In this document: positions 61,701-64,000 of the stretch, piece by piece
Position numbering within the stretch: position 1 is the stretch's first letter
How the letters are laid out: every line of letters starts with the position of its first letter
From: Nocardia flavorosea
GTDB lineage: Bacteria > Actinomycetota > Actinomycetes > Mycobacteriales > Mycobacteriaceae
Length of the DNA: 64,000 nucleotides
NCBI RefSeq assembly: GCF_015477805.1
Contig: NZ_JADLQL010000007.1
Coordinates: forward strand, 310,001 to 374,000
Direction: 5' to 3'
The notes under the pieces: model-generated
What the model was told of the DNA's origin: nothing
Seen by the model: the letters and a program-made list of their open reading frames with translations, nothing else
Databases searched by the model: none
Translations under genes and position numbers: made by a program

Positions 61701-64000
61701 GTACCCGGATCGGGTGGCGGTGTCGTTCGAGGGGACGAGTCTGTCTTATGGCGAGTTCTCTGCTCGGGTGAACCGGTTGGCGCGGTATCTGATCGCGCAG
61801 GGTGTGGGTCCGGAGTCGCTGGTCGGCCTGGTGATGTCGCGGTCGCTGGATCTGGTGGTCGGTATGTATGCCGTCGTCACCGCGGGTGGTGCGTATGTGC
61901 CGTTGGATCCGGCGCATCCCGCGGAGCGGATCGGCTACATCCTGGATACCGCGGCACCGGTGTGTGTGCTGACCACTACCGCAGACGCGGAGGCCGTTCC
62001 CGAGGGGACAGGTGTGTCCACACTCGCGCTGGACGGCCTGGACGTGTCCGGGTACGCCGGCACCGAGGTGACCGATGCCGACCGGCCGGCTCCGATACGG
62101 CCCGGCAACACCGCGTATGTGATCTTCACGTCGGGTTCGACGGGTCGGCCGAAGGGTGTGGCTGTGCCGCATTCGGCGATCGCCAACCAGGTCGCGTGGA
62201 TGCTGGCGCAGTACCCGATGGGCACGGACGATGTGTATCTGCAGAAGACCGCGACCACGTTCGACGTCTCGCTGTGGGGTTACTTCCTACCGCTGACCGC
62301 GGGCGCCCACCTGGTGGTGGCCACCCCCGATGGTCACCGGGATCCGGCGTATCTCGCGCGGGTGATCGCCGAACAGCAGGTCACGGTCACCGACTTCGTG
62401 CCGTCGATGTTGACGGTGTTCGCTGCGCAGGCGACGCCGGGTTCGATCCCGAGCCTCGAGCACCTGTTCGTGATCGGTGAGGCGCTGCCGCCGGAAACCG
62501 TGACTGCGACGCAGGCGGTATCCGGTGCGGCGATCCACAACTTGTACGGCCCGACCGAAGCGGCGGTGTCGATCACGTACTGGCAGGCCACCGGTGTCGA
62601 GGCGGGCAGTGTGCCGATCGGTGTGCCGCAGTGGAATTCGCGCGTTTACGTGCTGGATTCGCGGTTGAACGCGGTGCCCGAGGGGGTGACGGGTGAGCTT
62701 TATCTGGCCGGTGATCAGTTGGCGCGTGGGTATGTGACGCGTCCGGATCTGTCGGCGGATCGTTTCGTGGCGAGCCCGTTCGATGCCGGCCGGCGGATGT
62801 ATCGCACGGGTGACTTGGTGCGGTGGACGCGGGTGGACGGCCGACCGGTGCTGGAGTATCTGGGCCGTACCGACTTCCAGGTGAAGTTTCGTGGTCAGCG
62901 GATCGAGTTGGGTGAAATCGAATCGGCGTTCCTGGCCCAACCGCAGGTCAGCCAGGCCGTCGTCACAGTCGCGGGCTCGGATCTGGGTGAACAGCTGGTC
63001 GCCTATGTAGTGCCGGCGCCCGGAGCCGAAATCGTGGCCGGTGCACTGCTCGATTCCGTCCGGGATTCGCTTCCCTCGTATATGGTTCCGGCCACGGTGG
63101 TGGAGCTGCACGCATTCCCGTTGAACACCTCGGGGAAACTGGACCGGAAAGCGCTGCCCGAGCCGGCATTCGAATCCCGTGGGTTCCGGGCGCCGTCGAC
63201 TCCCATCGAGGAGATCGTCGCGGGCGTGTTCGCCGATGTGCTCGGCGTGGAACGAGTGGGCGCCGACGACGACTTCTTCGCACTGGGCGGTAACTCCCTG
63301 GTTGCGACGCAGGTCGTGGCGCGTATCGGGCGAGCTCTGAACACCGATGTGCCGGTGCGGGTGTTGTTCGAGGCGGCTACCGTCACCGCGCTCGCCGCGC
63401 GGATCGAGGAGCCGTCCACACCCGGTGGGCGGATGGCGCTGGTGCCGCAGCCGCGTGCGGAACGGGTCCTGGTTTCGGGTGCGGTCGTGGCTGCCGCGCC
63501 GTTGTCGCCGGCGCAGCAGCGGATGTGGTTCCTCAACCGTTTCGATCAGCAGTCGGTTGCATACAACCTCCCGTTGGCGATCCGGCTGACCGGCGATCTG
63601 GACGTGGACGCGTTGCGGGCGGCGGTTTCCGATGTGGTGGCGCGGCACGAGGTGTTGCGGACGGTGTATCCGGAAACCGAATCGGGTCCGGTGCAGGTGG
63701 TGTTGCCGGCCGGGCAGACTTCACCCCGGATGGAACTGCGCACGGTCGCGGCCGCAGAGGTGGCTTCCGCGATTTCGGAGCTGGCGGCGGCCGTATTCGA
63801 CGTGACGGCCGAGGTGCCCCTGCGGGCGGCGCTGTTCCACGTCGAAGGGGATACCGCCGACGCTGCCGGGCGAGTTGGCGGCGAATTCGTGCTGGCGATG
63901 GTGGTGCACCACATCACCGGTGACGGTTCGTCGTTCGGGCCGCTGGTACGCGACGTGATGACCGCGTATGCGGCGCGCGCCGCCGGCGAAACGCCGGGCT
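43702..64000 (+). CDS. Giant multimodular non-ribosomal peptide synthetase (3' end beyond the window)
   Basis: One uninterrupted frame of at least 6,766 codons to the window edge. Domain order is C1-A1-T1-C2-A2-T2-C3-A3-T3-C4-A4-T4-C5-A5-T5-C6-A6-T6-C7 (partial). The phosphopantetheine serines (GGNS) are at 1015, 2088, 3163, 4261, 5453 and 6532. All seven condensation domains keep HHxxxDG. No epimerisation, methyltransferase, oxidation or thioesterase domain is visible. The frame has a TGA at 43660 and no ATG or GTG before the first C domain, so I place the start at TTG 43702, which has GAGG six bases upstream. C1 resembles the N-terminal C domain of EntF. The substrates are unassigned and no tailoring gene lies next to it on the left. 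Confidence 0.95.
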   Translation, partial: MDRLDNGGNGTNSGSATADGDLFPLSPAQLGIWYAQHVDPQVPVNIAQYVELHGELDVDTLTRASLDASHELGSGLLRIVERDGEPWQFVDHSLEDEVRYVDLRTADDPVAAAQEWMRAEYGRPLDLTTDRLIRAAALQLGENHWYWYVRAHHIVIDGYGAMNMMNRMAELYTAYRAGAEPAPSKAAQLRTLYDQEIAYRESNRFRTDKQYWAERVAGLEEGTSLAGRSAAPAARNGVVQGPLGDAQNAALAEAVRRYESSPAQELIAAFAAYLAQWNGVEDVILSLPVTARTTALMRRSGGVSSNIVPLRLHVGAATTIADLRRQVQLEVSGALRHQRYRHEDIRRDAAGGGVVTTEFFGPWVNIMLFQDELRLGASVGSLHVLSTGSIEDLGVNFYQSIGGTRSHIDFETNPNLYTDEEAARHHTRFLEFFDRFLAAEAGEPVWQLAVTTAAERTATLETWNDATHEVPDTTLTALLDAQIARTPGNLAVEFEGTGLSYAEFGARVNRLARYLIADGVGPETLVALGMRRSLDLVVAMHAVLRAGGAYVPIDPDHPAERTAYILESAAPVSVLTVTADEVELPGSVRAVAVDTLDTAGFSDAPITDADRLAPLRPDNTAYVIYTSGSTGRPKGVAVTHRAIVNQQLWMLDTYGFTADDIYLQKTATTFDVSLWGYFLPLLAGATLIVATPDGHRDPVYVAETIARYGVTVTDFVPSMLAVFAGVADADQIASLRAVFVIGEALPPETVAAVKAVSGAGLHNLYGPTEAAVSVTYWEATTADTGSVPIGVPEWNVGVQVLDARLRPVAVGAPGELYLSGRQLARGYLGRPDLSADRFVADPLGAPGERMYRTGDLVRWRADGVLDYIGRTDFQVKFRGQRIELGEIETDLLAHPAVSQAVVLVVDTATGQQLAAYVVPAPGRTVEPGELGRFLGEKLPSYMVPAAIVVLDAFPLNTSGKLDRKALPEPVFSVDAAGFRAPRTQAEQVVAAIFADILGQELVGVDDNFFDLGGNSLVATQVVARISAAFGVRIGVRALFETPTVAGLATRIATAAAGGESGETRPPLVARALPDRVPLSLAQQRMWFINQFDPASPVYNLPFVIRMHGQVDLHALRTALTDVLDRQQSLRTIFPESNDGGYQRVLPIDEVDLAVAVEPIDAADLHRVLTEFAATGFDVSRELPIRVRIFEIVGGRSNGTAEYAVAFVVHHISVDGFSFGPLARDMAAAYIARSEGAAPTWAPLPVQYVDYTVWQRELLGVESDPASMAAQQIGYWRNALAGLPDQLELPADRVRPPEQSFRGDRVEFRIDAELHRRLGELARAQGTSLFMVLHASLAVLLSRLSGSGDIAIGTPVAGRGEQALDDLIGMFVNTLVLRTMVDGGEPFTGILAHTRETDLAAFAHSDVPFEQLVEVLNPTRSQARHPLFQVMLSFQEMAHAAVELPGLQVTADEVEVDIAKFDLQWTVTENLSGDGGALGISVITSYAVDLFDAATVDEFNRRFVRILESVVARPDAVVGDIDLFEDAERTRILREWNATEMPTDRSATLISPFLEQVSRTPDAVAVVFEETSLTYAEFAGRVHRLARYLLSRGVGPETYVALGMRRSIDLLAGIYAVSAAGAAYVPLDPEHPAERIEYILETAAPICVLTTDDEMSVGQVPRVRIDTLDLSGFAADPITDAERRGPVLPDSVAYVIFTSGSTGRPKGVAVSHRAIANQLAWMRDEYQVGPADIYLQKTATTFDVSLWGYFLPLAAGAQLLLAAPDGHRDPQYLSELIDRYQVTLTDFVPSMLSVFAAYADPLDLESLRAVFVIGEALPPETVAAFAAVSRARLYNVYGPTEAAVSITHHEVTAADTEVVPIGVPEWNSRAYVLDTRLRPVPIGVVGELYLAGVQLARGYHGRVDLTSDRFVADPFDTDGGRMYRTGDLVRWRADGALVYLGRADFQVKFRGQRIELGEIETALLEFETVGQAVALVRADGLTGDHLVGYVVPMPAATVDTDELRNHLYGRLPAYMVPSAIVVLDAFPLNSSGKLDRRALPAPKLTAREFRAPTTPVEEIVAETFAEVLGLSQQQPVGLDDDFFELGGNSLIATQVAARLGAALDTRVPVRTLFEASTVIALAARIESHVGEGARQALVARSRDGDIPLSLAQQRMWFLNRYDSESAVNNIPVAIRMSGELDVAALQVAIIDVIDRHESLRTVFPETGHTPVQVILDAAQVVPDLTPFRIREDKLIDHLIDLATMAFDVTSEVPLHARLFEISDTEYVLGMVVHHISADGWSMGPLARDVMVAYAARVTWESPAWANLPVQYADYALWQREVLGAEDDPESLISGQIRYWQQELAGLPDELALPADRPRPAVSSFAGGTHSFVVDPETRRRLVELGRRHNASPFMVVHSVLAALLARLTGESDIAIGTPVAGRGDAALENLVGMFVNTLVLRTPVRGGMSFAELLAVVRNADLQAFAHADVPFERLVEVLNPVRSQARHPLFQVALSFENLPDRHFELPGLWVAPVDFETGLEKFDLSLNFRGMGDSADSGMLGELSFARDLFDPETAASFTDRFLRLLSAVTADPGVLLGELELLDSGERREMLSRSGGPAVAARTLPELLAAAVAVDPSAPAVVFDGVRYSYGEFDERSNRLARALIGLGVGTEDLVAVAVPRSADSVLAEWAVTKSGAAFLPIDPTYPEDRIAHMLSDSGALVGITVSSVRAGLPDSVDWLVLDESEIYGYAAAAITDAERVRPLTPANTAYVIYTSGSTGLPKGVVVSHAGLANFSAEQVQRYGLSPASRALAFASPSFDASILELLLAVGSAGALVVVPTGTYGGSELGELIAREGVTVGLITPSVLASLDPADLAGMEVIIAGGEAISADLVARWSATPDAELLAEQAAGAGDRSPVRVTRRFHNAYGPTEATIATNISGQLRPGDPVTIGGPVRGMRALVLDDRLHPVPEGVSGELYVGGIQLARGYHARAGLTAQRFVADPHGEPGARLYRTGDVVRWRRDGAGAPAVEYLGRNDFQVKVRGFRIELGEIDAALTAHETVDFAITIGHDNAAGAVSLVSYVVPVSGRSVDIAAVREFIGQRLPSYMVPSSIMVLDEIPLTPAGKLDRRALPEPVFETRDFRAPSTLIEEIVAGIYAEVLQVRRVGADDDFFAIGGNSLLATQVAARLGAALDSPVPVRALFEAPTVSGLAVRVEQQAGAGGRVALVPQPRPDRITYSGEVYEAAPLSPAQQRMWFLNRFDSQSAAYNITLPIRLSGALDLDALRAAVSDLAGRHEVLRTVYPETASGPVQVVLPVSEAVRNLHVRAVAGTELMGAVSELASAGFDVTAEVPLRVVLFQVDGPADTAGIEVGTSAGGANRARAHGEFVLAMVVHHIAADGSSVSPLTRDLMTAYAARAAGTAPGWAPLPVQYADYALWQRSLLGAESDPESLAAEQVGYWKSALAGIPDQLDLPADRPRPAVQSYTGGRVEVRIDAETHAGLQRVAQQQGATLFMVMHTAFAVLMSRLSGSDDITIGTPVAGRGERALDDLIGMFVNTLVFRTEVDRGEAFTDLLARQRQVDIGAFAHADVPFERLVEVLNPVRSQARHPLFQVGFAFQNMDRSRLELPGLTVSGIDIDTAVSQYDLHAFVEDGYDAAGEPAGVSGYMTYATDLFDHATAQEFADRFARLLRAVVADPSTPVGDLEILEPAERARVLTEWNATAHAVPETLLLDGFARAVAEFPDRPAVIADGVEITYAELDARVNRLARRLIAQGVGPESLVGVLVSRSLDFVVGTYAVIAAGGAYVPLDPAHPAERIRHILETAAPVCVLTTAADSEAVGAEAVADAPVLILDALDTTGYDASTVTDSDRVAPLRTENAAYVIFTSGSTGRPKGVAVSHASICNQIRWIVGEYAISRDDVVLFKTPATFDVSLWELFAPLTVGARMVVAEPDGHRDPQYLASVIADKGVTATSFVPSMLSVFAESAAADPAALSSLRMLFVAGEAFTGDIVAAVRRVSDVALYNLYGPTEFAVHATHAAVGETASGAVPIGGPVWNAQAYVLDSRMRPVPAGVAGELYLAGAQVARGYVGRPDLSAERFVADPFGTGGRMYRTGDVVRRTAAGELVYVGRSDFQVKVRGQRIELGEIEAALTGHAAVARAVVVAKTDPAMGDRLVGYVVPARDTDLDIDDLRTHLGDRLPVYMVPSAFVVLDEFPLNASGKLDRKALPEPVFETREFREPSTPIEEIVAGVFADVLGVSRVGADDDFFALGGNSLIATQVTARVGQALDTQVPVRALFEASTVAALAARIQEQAGSGARRALAARPRPEQVPLSLAQRRMWFLNRFDGDSAAYNLPFAIRLTGALDLDALRAALADVVGRHEVLRTVYPETETGPVQVVLPAGQAVPELELRTVPETDVVTAVSELAAAGFDVTAEVPLRVALFRIDGAADEYVLVMVVHHIAGDGSSAVPLTRDVMIAYSARTVGEAPGWAPLPVQYADYALWQRELLGDESDPESLSARQIGYWTSALAGVPDQLELPTDRPRPAVQSYAGSRIEVRIDAELHAGLQRLAQQQGATLFMAVHTAFSVLLSRLSGSDDITVGTPIAGRGEQVLDELIGMFVNTLVFRTQLDGGESFTDLLARQRQVDIEAFANADVPFERLVEVLNPERSTARHPLFQVGFSFQNLAQSSLELPGLTVAGMEVDTGISQFDLHLIIGDEYDTAGEPAGMSGILTYATALFDRATVQEFADRFVRLLGEVVAAPETAVGEFELLAPAEHAALVERNSTVRELDSAQTLVSLLDASVAADPAAVALVAADGPQITYAELGVRVNRLARFLIAEGVGPEVRVGLALRRSVDLVVAMYAVTVAGGVYVPIDPDQPAERSGYILGTAAPVCVLTNIETGFALSDTGAGAGAAAGIDAVAGSGVAVGAEAGVEVGADSEPRAEAGSGVNGVPVGVPPVLVLDELALESFDSVPVSDVERVSPLRASNTAYVIFTSGSTGRPKGVAVSHAAIVNQLRYVASEFALDASDAVLLKTAATFDLSVWEFWTAAVSGGRMVIASPEGHRDPAYLNELMTREAVTTLTVVPSMLDALLNSGVGVSGSLRRVLAIGEALPAATAQRVLADHPGIGLFNLYGPTEAAVSVTTHRVTGADRVSVPIGVPQWNSRVYVLDSRLRPVPDGVSGELYLAGVQLALGYFGRPDLSADRFVADPFAVGGRMYRTGDLVAWSRGGELEYRGRTDFQVKVRGFRIELGEIEAALLALPEVARAVVVAKSDPRTGDRLVAYVVPAVGATADVGVGGEAGATATAAGTAAAAAGVAGAGGAAAGGTATVGGDTGVDGDAFAVAGASVTGAADVSVAAGAAVAGGSGRGTVVDIARVQVELGRRLPSYMVPAAFVELDALPLTVNGKLDRKALPEPVFEATEFRAASTPIEEIVAGVFAEVLGADRVGADDDFFALGGNSLIATQVAARLSKALDATVPVRAVFEASTVAGLAVRVEQHAGSGGRAALVPQPRPERLPLSLAQQRMWFLNRFDQQSVAYNIPLAIRLSGVLDVDALRAAVADLVGRHEVLRTVYPETESGPVQVILPAGREAPELEVRMVAAADVVAAVAELASSGFDVTTEVPLRVALFRVDDRADAEQVASADAGTSGEFVLAMVVHHISGDGSSVGPLTRDLMTAYTARAAGAAPAWAPLPVQYADFALWQRNLLGDENDPQSLVAAQLAYWESALAGIPEQLDLPADRPRPAVQSLAGGRVAVDIDAELHAGLLRVAQEQGATLFMVVHSALAVLLARLSGSDDITVGTPVAGRAEQALDDLIGQFVNTLVFRTEVDRGEAFTDLLARQRRVDIQAFANADVPFERLVEVLNPVRSQARHPLFQVGFTFQNVAQSSLELPGLTVSGVEVDTEISQFDLNLIVGDSYDPTGAPQGVAGHLTYATDLFDRATAEGFVQRFVRLLGEIIADPSLPVGDLDILAPVERTRVLADWNETEHVVSDRLLLDGFERTASAYPDRVAVSFEGTSLSYGEFSARVNRLARYLIAQGVGPESLVGLVMSRSLDLVVGMYAVVTAGGAYVPLDPAHPAERIGYILDTAAPVCVLTTTADAEAVPEGTGVSTLALDGLDVSGYAGTEVTDADRPAPIRPGNTAYVIFTSGSTGRPKGVAVPHSAIANQVAWMLAQYPMGTDDVYLQKTATTFDVSLWGYFLPLTAGAHLVVATPDGHRDPAYLARVIAEQQVTVTDFVPSMLTVFAAQATPGSIPSLEHLFVIGEALPPETVTATQAVSGAAIHNLYGPTEAAVSITYWQATGVEAGSVPIGVPQWNSRVYVLDSRLNAVPEGVTGELYLAGDQLARGYVTRPDLSADRFVASPFDAGRRMYRTGDLVRWTRVDGRPVLEYLGRTDFQVKFRGQRIELGEIESAFLAQPQVSQAVVTVAGSDLGEQLVAYVVPAPGAEIVAGALLDSVRDSLPSYMVPATVVELHAFPLNTSGKLDRKALPEPAFESRGFRAPSTPIEEIVAGVFADVLGVERVGADDDFFALGGNSLVATQVVARIGRALNTDVPVRVLFEAATVTALAARIEEPSTPGGRMALVPQPRAERVLVSGAVVAAAPLSPAQQRMWFLNRFDQQSVAYNLPLAIRLTGDLDVDALRAAVSDVVARHEVLRTVYPETESGPVQVVLPAGQTSPRMELRTVAAAEVASAISELAAAVFDVTAEVPLRAALFHVEGDTADAAGRVGGEFVLAMVVHHITGDGSSFGPLVRDVMTAYAARAAGETPG
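43765..46890 (+). other. NRPS module 1 (C1-A1-T1)
   Basis: C1 opens with LFPLSPAQLGIWYAQ and has HHIVIDGYG at residue 152. Its RAHHIVIDG and RHQRYRHEDIRRD segments recall EntF, whose C domain takes an aryl or acyl group from a separate carrier. A1 has YTSGSTGRPKG near 625, and the specificity code reads D-V-W-D-F-I-L-V-S-K. T1 serine is 1015. The code is related to the EntF serine code DVWHFSLVDK but differs at three positions, so the substrate stays open. Confidence 0.85.
46921..50110 (+). other. NRPS module 2 (C2-A2-T2)
   Basis: C2 begins VPLSLAQQRMWFINQF, with HHISVDG at residue 1209. The A2 code reads D-V-W-D-F-I-V-V-S-K, one residue from A1. T2 serine is 2088. Confidence 0.85.
50131..53340 (+). 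other. NRPS module 3 (C3-A3-T3)
   Basis: C3 has HHISADGWS at residue 2272. A3 differs from the others: FDASILELLLAVGSAG and GTYGGSELGELIAREGVTVGLITPSVL give a code near D-A-L-L-I-G-A-I-A-K. It carries an extra segment before YGPTE (about residues 2895-2910). T3 has IGGNSLLATQ, serine 3163. Wobble positions in its first half (about 51430-52000) use noticeably more T. Confidence 0.82.
53386..56630 (+). other. NRPS module 4 (C4-A4-T4)
   Basis: C4 has HHIAADGSS at residue 3379 and a short insertion just before it (about 3356-3372, GIEVGTSAGGANRARAHGE). The A4 code reads D-V-W-S-F-A-L-V-H-K. T4 serine is 4261. Confidence 0.82.
58381..58548 (+). repeat. Gly/Ala-rich insertion 1 in A5
   Basis: About 55 residues (near 4894-4948) rich in Gly, Ala, Val and Glu, between APVCVLT and the VLVLDEL strand, upstream of the FTSGSTG loop. 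The same place in A1, A2, A4 and A6 has only a few residues. The frame is kept. Confidence 0.75.
59542..59790 (+). repeat. Gly/Ala-rich insertion 2 in A5
   Basis: About 80 residues (near 5281-5363) of Gly, Ala, Thr, Val and Asp between VAYVVP and the VQVELGRRLPSYMVP segment of the small A-domain lobe. GCTGCTGCT- and GGTGT-like short DNA repeats are visible. The frame is kept and the catalytic lysine motif (GKLDRK) follows intact. Confidence 0.8.
60226..63440 (+). other. NRPS module 6 (C6-A6-T6)
   Basis: C6 has HHISGDGSS at residue 5652. The A6 code reads D-V-W-D-F-I-L-V-S-K, identical to A1, so it is predicted to load the same building block. T6 serine is 6532. Confidence 0.85.
63496..64000 (+). 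other. NRPS module 7, start of C7 (partial)
   Basis: C7 begins APLSPAQQRMWFLNRF, with HHITGDGSS at residue 6736, and continues past the window. WFLNRFDQQSVAYN is shared exactly with C6. Confidence 0.85.

Noticed and set aside
45298..62172. Very long minus-strand open frames opposite the NRPS (1,854, 981 and 1,476 codons)
   Set aside because: They mirror the plus-strand NRPS codons in GC-rich DNA. Their translations are Arg/His/Gln/Gly-rich with repeating module-length periodicity and no known domain.

Overview
The window is high-GC, densely coding actinobacterial chromosome. A mycofactocin locus, a complete Mce operon with a Mce-associated protein, a KstR-type steroid operator, a mycobacterial-style leucine-degradation operon and a giant multimodular NRPS together point to Nocardia or a close relative (Nocardiaceae). 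I saw no rRNA, tRNA, CRISPR array, transposase or integrase.

1-14.6 kb. A large helical-repeat protein of unknown function and a KshB-like steroid oxygenase reductase lie on the minus strand, and the reductase has a KstR-consensus operator 50 bp upstream. A TetR gene is divergent from a compact mycofactocin locus: mftA, a single-chain mftB-mftC fusion, a strong terminator hairpin, then mftF and mftG. The usual mftD and mftE are absent. Next comes a minus-strand sugar-type ABC importer (binding protein and two permeases, no ATPase) and an MpaB/rubber-oxygenase-type protein.

14.8-27.4 kb. A translationally coupled Mce operon runs on the plus strand: two tiny membrane proteins, YrbEA, YrbEB, MceA-F and a Mce-associated membrane protein. 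A 12-bp-stem hairpin separates it from a convergent regulator carrying two TetR HTH domains in one chain. A zinc alcohol dehydrogenase follows.

28-37.5 kb. A minus-strand leucine/isovalerate (and probably itaconate) catabolic operon contains accD1, accA1, an acyl-CoA dehydrogenase, a MaoC hydratase, a CitE-type lyase and acetoacetyl-CoA synthetase. A divergent TetR gene shares a promoter region with two tandem copies of GTTA-N8-TAAC. The pathway closes on itself: leucine carbon leaves as acetyl-CoA and acetoacetate, and the last gene reactivates acetoacetate.

37.5-43.3 kb. This stretch holds an archaeal-type AAA ATPase with a perfect 10-bp inverted repeat just before its start, an MHS-family transporter, a DoxX-like protein, an F420/PPOX-fold protein and cobM.

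43.7-64 kb (runs off the end). One open NRPS reading frame of at least 6,766 codons probably begins at a TTG. It carries six complete C-A-T modules and the start of a seventh C domain. The first C domain resembles the EntF type. Adenylation domains 1, 2 and 6 share almost the same specificity code. Module 5 carries two Gly/Ala-rich insertions and, like A3, visibly different wobble-base use. No epimerisation, methyltransferase or thioesterase domain is seen in the window, and I do not assign a product.
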